This document shows, piece by piece, positions 8,376 to 15,886 of a stretch of DNA of 64,000 bases (position 1 is its first letter; the number at the start of each line of letters is the position of its first letter). Location: contig NZ_SGWI01000001.1 in NCBI RefSeq assembly GCF_004519405.1, forward strand, positions 1,364,001-1,428,000. The letters are read 5' to 3'. The position numbers and the translations under genes are program-made. The DNA comes from Pseudomonas sp. BCA17. GTDB lineage: Bacteria > Pseudomonadota > Gammaproteobacteria > Pseudomonadales > Pseudomonadaceae. The notes below the pieces were generated by a model. The model was not told where the DNA came from. It saw nothing but the letters and a program-made list of their open reading frames with translations, and searched no databases.

Positions 8376-9002
8376 ATGTTGGAACTCGCCTCCCTCATCA
8401 CTTATATCGCCGTTGTGATCGGCCTGTTTCTGATCCCCGGTCCGTCCGTGTTGCTCGTGATCACCCGCACCGTGCAGGGCGGCCGCAGAGTCGGGGTCGC
8501 CACCGGCCTGGGTGTGGCGTGCGGCGATCTGCTGCATACCCTGGGCGCAGCGCTGGGGCTGTCGGCGATTTTGATGACGTCGGCCAGCGCGTTCAACGCG
8601 GTGAAATGGGTCGGTGCGGCTTACCTGATCTACCTGGGCGTGCGTGCGTTCCTGGCCAAAACCGGCACTCAGTCGGGGCTGACATTGCCCGCAGTGACCT
8701 CACGCCAGGCGTTTTTCCAGGCCGTCGGCGCCGAGGTGCTCAACCCGAAAACCGCGATTTTCTTCCTGGCGTTCCTTCCGCAATTCGTCCACCCGGAATC
8801 CGGCTCATCGCTGGTTCAGTTCGCGGTACTGGGCCTGATTTTCTCGGTGCTCAGTGCGATATACACCAGCCTCCTCGCCCTCGCCATCCGCCCTTTGAGC
8901 CGAAGCATCAAGGGGCTTTCCAGACTGCGACGCTGGGAAGGCAAAATCATCGGCACGCTGTTTATGGGCCTGGGCATCAAAGTGGCGTTGCAGCAGCGAT
9001 AA
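8376..9002 (+). CDS. LysE/RhtB-family amino-acid exporter
   Basis: 208 residues starting at ATG 8376; a longer open frame upstream overlaps the divergent gene and is not credible. Six hydrophobic segments are visible, with the family signature IPGPSVLLVITRTVQGG at residues 17-33 and NPKTAIFFLAFLPQF around residue 125. The family exports amino acids or homoserine lactones by proton antiport. A probable LysR fragment follows directly downstream on the other strand, so the pair may once have been regulator plus exporter. Confidence 0.88.
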   Translation: MLELASLITYIAVVIGLFLIPGPSVLLVITRTVQGGRRVGVATGLGVACGDLLHTLGAALGLSAILMTSASAFNAVKWVGAAYLIYLGVRAFLAKTGTQSGLTLPAVTSRQAFFQAVGAEVLNPKTAIFFLAFLPQFVHPESGSSLVQFAVLGLIFSVLSAIYTSLLALAIRPLSRSIKGLSRLRRWEGKIIGTLFMGLGIKVALQQR

Positions 9003-9004
9003 GG

Positions 9005-9142
9005 CTACTTTTTTACCGCCATCAGCCGGTCAAACAACAACTTCGCCACGCGCGACAGCGTCCGCCCACGCCGGGATCTCAACCCCAGCGTGCGGCTGAT
9101 CGCCGGGTCGGTCAGGCGTATTTGCGAGTATCTTTTCCGGCG
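9005..9142 (-). pseudogene. C-terminal remnant of a LysR-type regulator
   Basis: On the minus strand an uninterrupted 45-codon frame reads IRLTDPAISRTLGLRSRRG and then LSRVAKLLFDRL before a stop. That is the usual ending of LysR effector domains (T-D-P-x-x-x-R-x-x-G-L-x-x-R-x-G-R-x-L-S). A stop codon interrupts the frame upstream and no helix-turn-helix is found, so only a tail remains. It sits immediately downstream of the LysE exporter, a position where a regulator would be natural. Confidence 0.5.
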
Positions 9143-9178
9143 CTAGGATGGTTAGCAACCCGCCTCGCTTCGTTCACC

Positions 9179-9805
9179 TCACTTGGCAAACGCATACTCC
9201 CCACCCTGCTCCAGCGCCTTGCGATACGCAGGCCGCGCCTGGAATTTTTCCACCCACGCCGCCAGGTTCGGGTAGGCCTGCAACTTGCCCTGGGCCTTGG
9301 CGATTTCACCGATGAAACTCATCTGGATATCCGCACCGCTCAGTTCGTCGCCCAGCAGGTACGATTTATCCGCCAGCACGTCGTTCAGGTAACCCAGGTA
9401 GTTGGCCACTTCCGATTCGATCCGCGGGTGCAAAGGCGCACCGGCCTCACCGAGGCGGCCGACGTAAAGGTTGAGCATCAAGGGAAGCATGGCCGAGCCT
9501 TCGGCGAAGTGCAGCCATTGCACGTACTTGTCGTAGGTGGCGCTGGAAGGGTCCGGTTGCAGGCGGCCCTGGCCGTGGCGGCGAATCAGGTAGTCGATGA
9601 TGGCGGCGGATTCGATCAGCACTTGGCCGCCATCTTCGATCACAGGGGATTTGCCCAGCGGGTGGATGGCCTTGAGCTCAGGCGGCGCGAGGTTGGTCTT
9701 CGGGTCGCGCTGATAACGCTTGATTTCATAGGGCAGGCCGAGTTCTTCGAGCAGCCACAGGATACGTTGTGAGCGTGAGTTGTTGAGGTGGTGGACGGTG
9801 ATCAT
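9179..9805 (-). CDS. Glutathione S-transferase
   Basis: 208 residues from ATG 9805; the upstream extension lacks a ribosome site. The N-terminal thioredoxin-like domain is evident: MITVHHLNNSRSQRILWLLEE places a catalytic Ser/Tyr-type residue early, and SPVIEDGGQVLIESAAIIDYL contains the cis-proline and the ES pair that bind glutathione. The C-terminal helical domain has the GDELSGADIQMSF N-capping motif. It conjugates glutathione to electrophiles in the cytoplasm; substrate unknown. A TetR gene ends 66 bases upstream on the same strand. Confidence 0.9.
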   Translation of the reverse strand: MITVHHLNNSRSQRILWLLEELGLPYEIKRYQRDPKTNLAPPELKAIHPLGKSPVIEDGGQVLIESAAIIDYLIRRHGQGRLQPDPSSATYDKYVQWLHFAEGSAMLPLMLNLYVGRLGEAGAPLHPRIESEVANYLGYLNDVLADKSYLLGDELSGADIQMSFIGEIAKAQGKLQAYPNLAAWVEKFQARPAYRKALEQGGEYAFAK

Positions 9806-9871
9806 GGTGTGCTCCGAAGGGCCAAAGGGGTCTTGGAAAGAGACTACGCCAACGCCCGAGAGTGCCGACAA

Positions 9872-10510
9872 TTAAATCTCTGCCGATTGTGGAAGCGTTT
9901 GGCTGATTGATGCCCACGCGGCCTGCGCCAGCCACTGAGCATAATGATTCGGGCTGTGCTTGACCCGACCAGACAACCAGGCCCGGGCGTAGCTTTCCGC
10001 CGAGCCGATGATAAGCGATAGCAAAAGTTCTGCCGGGATATGGCTGAATGCCTCAGCGCGGTTTTCGTCGCTCATCCACTCGGTCAATTGCCGATTGCGC
10101 TGTTTGTTGCGGGAGAGCAGTTCGTCCTTGTGCGGACCGTTGGCGACGGCGAAACGACTCTGGAACATAAAACGCGCCCATTCGGGTTGCGCGTCCACCC
10201 ATTCCACATAACTGCGCACCAGCGCTTCCACGCCGGCCTGGGCGGTTTGCGCCTGCTTCAGGTAGCGCTCTCGCAATGCGGCCTGGTCCTCAAGCGCGGC
10301 AAAAAACAGCGCGGCGACGATGCCTTCCTTGTTGCCGAAATGGTGGTAGATGGCGCCCACGCTGGTCTCGCACCGCGCGCGAATGGTTTCGATATTCGTC
10401 GCTTCAATACCGACTTCGTTAAAGCTGGCCAGGGCCTCGCGCAGGATGCTGCGCTTGAGGTCGCTGCGCCGGCCCGGAAAGGTGCGCTCGAACAGATCAG
10501 GTGCGTGCAT
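9872..10510 (-). CDS. TetR-family transcriptional repressor
   Basis: 212 residues if started at ATG 10510; an alternative ATG at 10567 would add 19 residues, and neither has a strong ribosome site. The N-terminal HTH is clear: ILREALASFNEVGIEATNIETIR, then CETSVGAIYHHFGNKEGIVA. The C-terminal half is the usual helical ligand-binding domain. Two near-identical palindromes lie in the divergent promoter region, overlapping the promoter of the hotdog gene, so it most likely represses that gene and possibly itself. Confidence 0.88.
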   Translation of the reverse strand: MHAPDLFERTFPGRRSDLKRSILREALASFNEVGIEATNIETIRARCETSVGAIYHHFGNKEGIVAALFFAALEDQAALRERYLKQAQTAQAGVEALVRSYVEWVDAQPEWARFMFQSRFAVANGPHKDELLSRNKQRNRQLTEWMSDENRAEAFSHIPAELLLSLIIGSAESYARAWLSGRVKHSPNHYAQWLAQAAWASISQTLPQSAEI

Positions 10511-10570
10511 GAAGTGGCTCGCCAAATGTGGGGAGTCTAAAGGTACAGCGGCCGCTAGAGAAGGCATGGC

Positions 10571-10600
10571 TTGACACTCTTGGAATTTACGGAATATTGT
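10571..10600 (+). promoter_or_regulatory. Sigma-70 promoter for the hotdog-fold gene
   Basis: A perfect -35 box TTGACA at 10571 is followed after 18 bases by TATTGT at 10595 (or AATATT at 10593 after 16). The -10 region lies inside the first palindromic operator, so a bound TetR dimer would block RNA polymerase. Confidence 0.55.
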
Positions 10601-10622
10601 TCCGTTGCAGAATATTATTCTG
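10589..10622. promoter_or_regulatory. Two tandem palindromic operators (TetR)
   Basis: Site 1 (10589-10605) is ACGGAA-TATTG-TTCCGT, a perfect 6-bp-arm palindrome. Site 2 (10608-10622) is CAGAAT-ATT-ATTCTG, also perfect. They share the core GAATATTrTTC and their centres are 18 bp apart. They lie between the TetR gene and the divergent hotdog gene and overlap the latter's -10 box. Confidence 0.7.
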
Positions 10623-10645
10623 TAAATCTATCGAGAGGATTACCC

Positions 10646-11086
10646 ATGAGCCAGTTTCTAAGCCTGTTCAATAGCGCAGGTCCCGCAGCGTTCAGCCAAA
10701 TGGCCTGCCAGGTGGCGCCCTACTTCAGCACCATCAACCCTGAAATTGCCGAACTACGCCCTGGGCATGCCGTGGTCAACGTGCCGTTTCGCAAGGAAAT
10801 CACCAACCACCTGGCCTCCGTTCATGCCATAGCCTTGTGCAATGCGGCGGAATTGGCCGGAGGGACGATGACGGACGTGTCGATCCCACAAGGCGCCAAA
10901 TGGATTCCCAAGGGCATGACCGTGGAATACCTGGCAAAGGCCAAGTCGAACATTCGCGCGGTGGCGGATGGCAGTGGCATTGATTGGTCGACCGCAGGAG
11001 ACAAGATCGTGCCGGTGGATATTTTCGATGAGGGCGAAGTGAAGGTGTTCACCGCGAAGATCACCATGAACGTGAAGCTCGCCTGA
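10646..11086 (+). CDS. DUF4442 hotdog-fold (PaaI-type thioesterase-like) protein
   Basis: 146 residues from ATG 10646, with GAGAGGATTACCC upstream. The sequence follows the DUF4442 hotdog pattern: VVNVPFRKEITNHLASVHAIAL holds the conserved N-H-x-x-x-V-H-x-x-A core of the central helix, and the C-terminal half is beta-rich. Hotdog proteins act as acyl-CoA thioesterases or acyl-binding proteins. The divergent TetR gene and its two operators suggest control by an acyl or lipophilic ligand, which is inference. Confidence 0.82.
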   Translation: MSQFLSLFNSAGPAAFSQMACQVAPYFSTINPEIAELRPGHAVVNVPFRKEITNHLASVHAIALCNAAELAGGTMTDVSIPQGAKWIPKGMTVEYLAKAKSNIRAVADGSGIDWSTAGDKIVPVDIFDEGEVKVFTAKITMNVKLA

Positions 11087-11099
11087 AGTCATGGGGGCA

Positions 11100-11119
11100 G
11101 GCTCGGCGATTGCCGAGCC
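11100..11119. terminator. Hairpin terminator after the hotdog gene
   Basis: GGCTCGGC-GATT-GCCGAGCC is a perfect 8-bp stem with a 4-base loop, followed on the plus strand by a T-rich CGCTTATTT. It stands between the convergent hotdog and arsH genes. Confidence 0.6.
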
Positions 11120-11147
11120 CACGCTTATTTCAATCGTCGTGACGGCC

Positions 11148-11849
11148 TCAGATGGATCGCTGATTGACTCGGGATGACAGCTGCTCCGCGGATTCCTTGC
11201 GTTCTGAATAACGGTCGACCAGGTGATCCTGATGGTCACGCAGTAACAGCGTGAACTTCATCAACTCCTCCATCACATCGACAATGCGGTCGTAGTAAGG
11301 CGAGGGTTTCATCCGGTCGGTGTCGTCGAATTCCATGTAGGCCTTTGGCACCGACGACTGGTTCGCAATAGTGAACATACGCATCCAGCGACCAAGGACG
11401 CGGAGTTGGTTGACCACGTTGAATGACTGGGAACCACCGCACACCTGCATCACTGCGAGGGTTTTGCCCTGCGTGGGACGAACCGCACCAAGCGCCAATG
11501 GTATCCAGTCAATCTGCGCTTTGAATACACTCGACATCGCGCCATGGCGTTCCGGGGAGCACCAGACCTGCCCCTCCGACCATTGCATCAAATCCCGCAG
11601 TTCCTGCACCTTGGGATGCTCAACGGGGGCATCGTCCGGGAGCGGTAAGCCGGTGGGATTAAAGATCCGCGTCTCAGCCCCGAGATACTCCAGCACGCGA
11701 GCGGATTCCTCCACCACGAGACGGCTGAAGGAGCGCTTACGGGTTGATCCATAGAGAAGCAGAATACGCGGTTTGTGGGCACCAGAAGCCGCCGTGGCCA
11801 CAGCGGAATCGAGCAATCCGGGATTAAGATTGGGCAGCGGGTTTGTCAT
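11148..11849 (-). CDS. arsH: NADPH-dependent FMN reductase ArsH
   Basis: 233 residues, the ArsH length. The flavodoxin-like phosphate loop [13 protein letters not shown] and the segment [20 protein letters not shown] are diagnostic for ArsH. The enzyme uses NADPH and FMN to oxidise trivalent organoarsenicals or reduce quinones and chromate, giving resistance. It is the last gene of the minus-strand arsenic operon, 12 bases after arsC. No insertion or truncation is seen. Confidence 0.94.
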   Translation of the reverse strand: MTNPLPNLNPGLLDSAVATAASGAHKPRILLLYGSTRKRSFSRLVVEESARVLEYLGAETRIFNPTGLPLPDDAPVEHPKVQELRDLMQWSEGQVWCSPERHGAMSSVFKAQIDWIPLALGAVRPTQGKTLAVMQVCGGSQSFNVVNQLRVLGRWMRMFTIANQSSVPKAYMEFDDTDRMKPSPYYDRIVDVMEELMKFTLLLRDHQDHLVDRYSERKESAEQLSSRVNQRSI

Positions 11850-11861
11850 GCGTCCTCCTGT

Positions 11862-12332
11862 TCAAAGGGTGCCGATGCGGTCAAGCTCTCGCTTGATTTC
11901 ATCGCGTGTGATGCTACCGAAAGGGATGTTGAAAAACGCCTGGCAACGCTGCTCGATGCGAGCCAGCGTCGCGCTGAAGGCGGCATCGATTTGCGCTTCA
12001 TTACCCTCAACGTCCGAGGGGTCTGCAAGGCCCCAATGGGACTTGATGGCCGCGCCAAAATAGACTGGACAGGATTCCCCCGCGGCCTTGTCACAGACGG
12101 TGATGACGATATCCGGAGGGCAATCCTCGAACGCATCATTGCCCTTGCTGCCAAGTCCTTTGGTCGAAATACCGGCGCGTTCCAGAGTGGTCAGACTGCG
12201 GGGGAGTACCGTCCCCTTGGGGAAACTTCCGGAACTCACGGCTTCGAAGCCCGCCGGTGCCAGATGGTTGAACAACGCTTCGGAAAGAATGCTCCGGCAG
12301 CTGTTGGCGGTACACATAAACAAAACTCGCAT
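11862..12332 (-). CDS. arsC: Arsenate reductase, low-molecular-weight phosphatase/thioredoxin type
   Basis: 156 residues. The phosphatase-like loop CTANSCR begins at Cys7 (CX5R), and a second redox pair follows in VCDKAAGESC near residues 80-88, as in thioredoxin-coupled ArsC. The enzyme reduces arsenate to arsenite in the cytoplasm. A GGCAGGAG ribosome site precedes the ATG. Its product is normally exported by ArsB or Acr3, but no intact exporter is encoded in this operon. Confidence 0.93.
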   Translation of the reverse strand: MRVLFMCTANSCRSILSEALFNHLAPAGFEAVSSGSFPKGTVLPRSLTTLERAGISTKGLGSKGNDAFEDCPPDIVITVCDKAAGESCPVYFGAAIKSHWGLADPSDVEGNEAQIDAAFSATLARIEQRCQAFFNIPFGSITRDEIKRELDRIGTL

Positions 12333-12394
12333 GGTTAGCTCCTGCCGCGCTCTATGCGGGCTTTAAAGGCTCTGGGGCGCAGTCGCCCAGTGCT

Positions 12395-12454
12395 GCCCAC
12401 GCCTTTTGGCTACGTAAGCATGAATGTAAAAACAACAAGTACGCCCCAGATCAG
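12395..12454 (-). pseudogene. Probable remnant of the arsB N-terminus
   Basis: The 137-base gap between arsR and arsC, where arsB normally sits, reads on the minus strand LIWGVLVVFTFMLT, stop, PKGVG. This matches the shape of the ArsB start: one hydrophobic helix followed by a PKG(L/V)G turn. The remaining roughly 400 codons are absent. The start codon is also damaged (CAT-CTG instead of ATG-CTG). Identification is from pattern only. Confidence 0.45.
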
Positions 12455-12469
12455 ATGCGCTCGATAAAT

Positions 12470-12817
12470 TCAGCAGCAGGCAGTTTCACGGACAGGACGT
12501 CCGCCCATGTTCTGCAAACGAGCAGAGTTGATCTTGAGCCACTCCGCATTTTCCCGAAGGGTCACCTGTAAAACCTCATTGACCCACGAAGGAAGATTCG
12601 GGTTGAGGCGGTAATAGACCCATTGCCCCTGTCGGCGGTCCAGAAGCAACCCACTGCTGCGCAGCTGTGCGAGGTGCCGGCTGATCTTGGGTTGACTGTC
12701 ATCCATGGCACACATCAGCTCGCAGACACAAAGCTCGCCCTGGCTGGCAATCAGCAGCGTCGCTCGGGTACGGGTCTCGTCGGCCATGCATTTGAAAAAA
12801 TCGGGAGGGGCTATCAT
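12470..12817 (-). CDS. arsR: Arsenite-responsive repressor ArsR
   Basis: 115 residues from ATG 12817 (AGGTG upstream); the longer frame runs back through a repeat and is rejected. ELCVCEL carries the As(III)-binding pair Cys30/Cys32, with Cys36 close by, at the start of the DNA-binding helix, as in ArsR proteins of enterobacteria. The winged HTH follows (DSQPKISRHLAQLRSSGLL). It represses the operon until arsenite binds. A C-terminal CC pair is an extra thiol site of unknown meaning. Confidence 0.93.
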   Translation of the reverse strand: MIAPPDFFKCMADETRTRATLLIASQGELCVCELMCAMDDSQPKISRHLAQLRSSGLLLDRRQGQWVYYRLNPNLPSWVNEVLQVTLRENAEWLKINSARLQNMGGRPVRETACC

Positions 12818-12832
12818 CGGGGGCACCTGTAA

Positions 12833-12868
12833 ATACGCATAGCCGAATATACGCATATCCATATATGC
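12833..12868. promoter_or_regulatory. Candidate ArsR operator
   Basis: Upstream of arsR there are two direct copies of ATACGCATA (12833-12841 and 12849-12857), the second merging with the dyad GCATAT-CCAT-ATATGC at 12853-12868. Position and symmetry fit an ArsR operator. Confidence 0.5.
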
Positions 12869-12940
12869 ACCGCAAGCATTCATCCTGAATGACTCGCAAG
12901 GCATAAGACAAACCTGGCCAGACATACTGCCGCACAAAAC

Positions 12941-13026
12941 GTGGAAGGGGCTTGCTCCCGATAGCAGTGGGTCAGTCAACTCATATTTCGACTGATCCAC
13001 CCCTATCGGGCGCAAGCCCCCTCCCA
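12941..13026. repeat. REPIN-type inverted REP pair
   Basis: Two inverted copies of a REP-like sequence (GTGGAAGGGGCTTGCTCCCGAT on the left, GTGGGAGGGGGCTTGCGCCC on the complementary right arm) enclose a loop, forming a long imperfect hairpin. It lies between the arsR promoter and the 3' end of the chemoreceptor gene. The arms match the REP style common in the P. fluorescens group. Confidence 0.75.
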
Positions 13027-13050
13027 CACCGACCTGCGTCGCACCTGATT

Positions 13051-15108
13051 TCAGCTCAGGCGGAACCGCGCGGTGTTATCACTCAGTGCCTGGCTGCCCT
13101 TGCTCAAGGTATCGGCCGCCCGGTTGACTGCCCGCGCGCCCTCGAGCAAGCGCCCTGCCGCCTGGTCCACTTGCTGGATATTGCCGCTCACTTCATCCGC
13201 CGTCGCCGCTTGCTCCTCCACCGCCGTGGCGATGTGCGCCAGGGTGTCGGTGACATGCTGCACCGCACCGGCAATCTCGCCCAGGCGTGCGCCCAACCCG
13301 GTAACGGACTCTGCGTCACTCAACGCTTGCTCGCACGCGGCGCCCATCAGGGTAACCGCCTGGCTGACGGTTGCGCGCAGGCTGTCCACGGTACCGGCGA
13401 TCTGCGCCGTGGAGGCCTGGGTGCGTTGCGACAGACTGCGCACTTCATCGGCCACCACGGCAAAACCGCGGCCTTGTTCGCCGGCGCGGGCGGCTTCGAT
13501 GGCGGCGTTGAGCGCCAGCAGGTTGGTCTGCTCGGCGATGCCCCGGATGGTGTCGACCACCGATTGAATCTGCTGGCCTTGCTGGTTGACCTGTTCCAAG
13601 GCGTTGGCGGTATCGGTCAGACGCTGGTTGAGCTGTTGGATGCTGGCCGTGGTGCGTTGGCTGTCGCGGCTGCTGTCTTCGGCAATGCTGCGGGTGTGCT
13701 GCGCGCTTCCAGAAGCTTGCTCGCAACTTCTGGCGACCCCCATCGAGGTGGCGGCCAGTTGGGTTGCGGCGGCGGCAATCTGGCTGATTTGGTGCTGCTG
13801 GTCTTCGACCTCGGTGAGGGTGCTGCTCGATTGTGCGTTGAGGGTCTGTACGGCCGAACCGAGTTGCTGGGTTTCATGGTTGACGCCCAGCAGACTGGTA
13901 CGCAGCTGTACCACCGCCACGTTGAGCGCGGCGCTGATCAGGGCCAACTCGTCGCGCCCTTCCACTGCCACTTCAACGCACAGGTTGCCGTCGCGCAGGG
14001 ACTCGGCCAGCGTGGTGATGCCACTGGCACTGCGGCGGATCGAGGCTTGCAGGCACATGAACAGGTACATGGCCGCCAACGCCAACAGGCTGAACGTCGC
14101 CGCCACCGGAATGAACTGTTTGATCGATTGCGCATGGTAGTAACCCAGGCGCGCATCCAGCGAGTGCAGCGACTGGCTGCGCAGCGCACCCAACGCACCG
14201 AGCACGGCGTCGACACTGCTGTCGAACGTGGCGGTATCGAGCTTAATGGTGCCACCGAAAACGCCCTCGTCCAGGGCCTTGAGTTGGTTATCCAGCAACT
14301 GCAGGCTGCTGTCATATTGCGCGGTCCACGGCTCAATCCCCGGATATTGCTTGGCCTTGAGCGAAGCGGCGGCTTTGACCAACTGGTCCCGGGCATCGCC
14401 GATCCGACCACGCAGGTCACGCATCTGCAAACGGCTTTGCAAGGTGAACTGCCCCGAGGCGATGGACGACTCGCCGACACTGGCAGTGCGGCCGATGCGC
14501 TCGATCAGGTCCGGGGTGTGCTGGCTGGAAATCTGCATCAGCAGGTAGGTTTCCAGCCAAGGGTCGAGGATCAGGCCGGTATCCAGGGTGATCTGTTCGC
14601 GCAGGGTTTGCATGGCGGTCAACGCGGCGGTGAAGCGGTCATAGCCATCCGGCCACCAGCCCACGGTGCGCAGGGATTGGGTGTCCATGCCCTTGACGGC
14701 GGCCTGCAACGCCTCGAAGCGCGCCAGGGTCTCGGCACTGGCGTGCTGGGCGTTGAGCACATCACCCAGGGCTTTCAGGCTTTGCAGGATCAGCGGATTA
14801 GCCGCGTCAACCTTGTCCATCGCCGCTTGGGCGGCGGGGGTCGGCGAGCGCAGGATGTCTACCGCCTTCCAGCGGGCGGCGAGGTTGCGTTGTGCAGTGA
14901 GCTGACCATCGAGCGCGTCCAGGGCCAACAACTGACGAACGCCGGACTGTTCGCTGGCGATCACCGCGAGCTTGTCGCGATAGCCTTGCCCGATCAGCCA
15001 CAGGCTTCCGGCCAGGGGCAGCATGAACAGGAAGAACAAGATCTGGAACTTGCGTGCGAACCCGAAACGGCCGAGCAGGTGGATACCGGGTGATAAAAGA
15101 CTGTGCAT
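13051..15108 (-). CDS. Methyl-accepting chemotaxis protein with large periplasmic domain
   Basis: 685 residues from ATG 15108. TM1 covers about residues 19-41 ([19 protein letters not shown]) and TM2 about 325-347. Between them is a periplasmic sensor of some 280 residues, mostly helical, compatible with a double four-helix bundle. A HAMP follows, then the signalling hairpin tip with [21 protein letters not shown] and [12 protein letters not shown]. There is no CheR-binding pentapeptide at the C-terminus (it ends ARFRLS). No che genes flank it, so it probably feeds the main flagellar array. Ligand unknown. Confidence 0.92.
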   Translation of the reverse strand: MHSLLSPGIHLLGRFGFARKFQILFFLFMLPLAGSLWLIGQGYRDKLAVIASEQSGVRQLLALDALDGQLTAQRNLAARWKAVDILRSPTPAAQAAMDKVDAANPLILQSLKALGDVLNAQHASAETLARFEALQAAVKGMDTQSLRTVGWWPDGYDRFTAALTAMQTLREQITLDTGLILDPWLETYLLMQISSQHTPDLIERIGRTASVGESSIASGQFTLQSRLQMRDLRGRIGDARDQLVKAAASLKAKQYPGIEPWTAQYDSSLQLLDNQLKALDEGVFGGTIKLDTATFDSSVDAVLGALGALRSQSLHSLDARLGYYHAQSIKQFIPVAATFSLLALAAMYLFMCLQASIRRSASGITTLAESLRDGNLCVEVAVEGRDELALISAALNVAVVQLRTSLLGVNHETQQLGSAVQTLNAQSSSTLTEVEDQQHQISQIAAAATQLAATSMGVARSCEQASGSAQHTRSIAEDSSRDSQRTTASIQQLNQRLTDTANALEQVNQQGQQIQSVVDTIRGIAEQTNLLALNAAIEAARAGEQGRGFAVVADEVRSLSQRTQASTAQIAGTVDSLRATVSQAVTLMGAACEQALSDAESVTGLGARLGEIAGAVQHVTDTLAHIATAVEEQAATADEVSGNIQQVDQAAGRLLEGARAVNRAADTLSKGSQALSDNTARFRLS

Positions 15109-15346
15109 CGCCGACCACTCTCCCAAACAGCTAAGAAATGACTAAAAGCAAAATGCCATGTCATTGATTAAACTGGGCAAGCAAGATGCGGGCCGTTGAT
15201 GCCGAGCGCGTAAACAGGCGCTTGCACACCGGAGACGCAACGGCGTGCGCCCAAAAATGGGGCAAAAGCACTCAGCGTTGCGTGCACGCCTGTAACCCGT
15301 AGAGACGAACCTTGGAATTATTATGTTTTCAGCAAAGGATCTGCCC

Positions 15347-15886
15347 ATGCAACGCATCATCATCCTCGGCAATGCTGGCAGCGGTAAGTCAACCCTGGCC
15401 CGTGAATTGGGCAAGCGCCTGGCAGCACCGGTGGTCCACCTGGACAAGTTGTTCTGGGAACCGAACTGGGTTGAGGTCGATAACGAAATCTTCCGCAAGC
15501 GGATCCGGCAAGCGATTGCCTCGGACAGATGGATCTGTGAAGGTAATTACGCACGGCGCAGCTTCGATCTGCGACTGCCGCGAGCCAACCTGATCATCTG
15601 GCTCGACACTCCGCGCACCACGTGCCTACGGCGCGTGCTGGTGCGCAGCCTGCTGGATCGACCGCGTACAGACAAACCGTCAGGATGCAAGGAAAAGCTC
15701 GACAGAGAGTTTCTGAGTTTCCTGAGTTACTGCTGGAACTATGACCGCGTGAGCCGCCCAGGCATTGAGGCCGCACGCTTGACAGTCGCGCCGCAGGTGC
15801 CGGTGATTCATCTACGCAATGCGCGGGAGGTAGCTGAGTTTTTGATAGGATTGCCCACCCCATCAATGCCCGCTCAATCTGTCTAG
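15347..15886 (+). CDS. P-loop kinase of the adenylate kinase/FlaR-like type
   Basis: 179 residues from ATG 15347 (AAAGGAT upstream). Walker A GNAGSGKST lies at residues 8-16. The rest follows the small nucleotide-kinase pattern: HLDKLFWEPNW, ICEGNYARRSFDLRL, then LIIWLDTPRTTCLRRVLVR, the lid region. This subgroup is often labelled DNA topology modulation protein, a name without firm biochemical support. A nucleoside or small-molecule phosphotransferase role is most likely. The HEAT-like gene begins at the next base after its stop. Confidence 0.82.
   Translation: MQRIIILGNAGSGKSTLARELGKRLAAPVVHLDKLFWEPNWVEVDNEIFRKRIRQAIASDRWICEGNYARRSFDLRLPRANLIIWLDTPRTTCLRRVLVRSLLDRPRTDKPSGCKEKLDREFLSFLSYCWNYDRVSRPGIEAARLTVAPQVPVIHLRNAREVAEFLIGLPTPSMPAQSV

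Noticed and set aside
12952..15093. A 713-codon plus-strand open frame opposite the chemoreceptor gene
   Set aside because: It is the antisense shadow of a gene with clear receptor motifs; the translation is Gly/His/Arg/Gln-rich with no domain.
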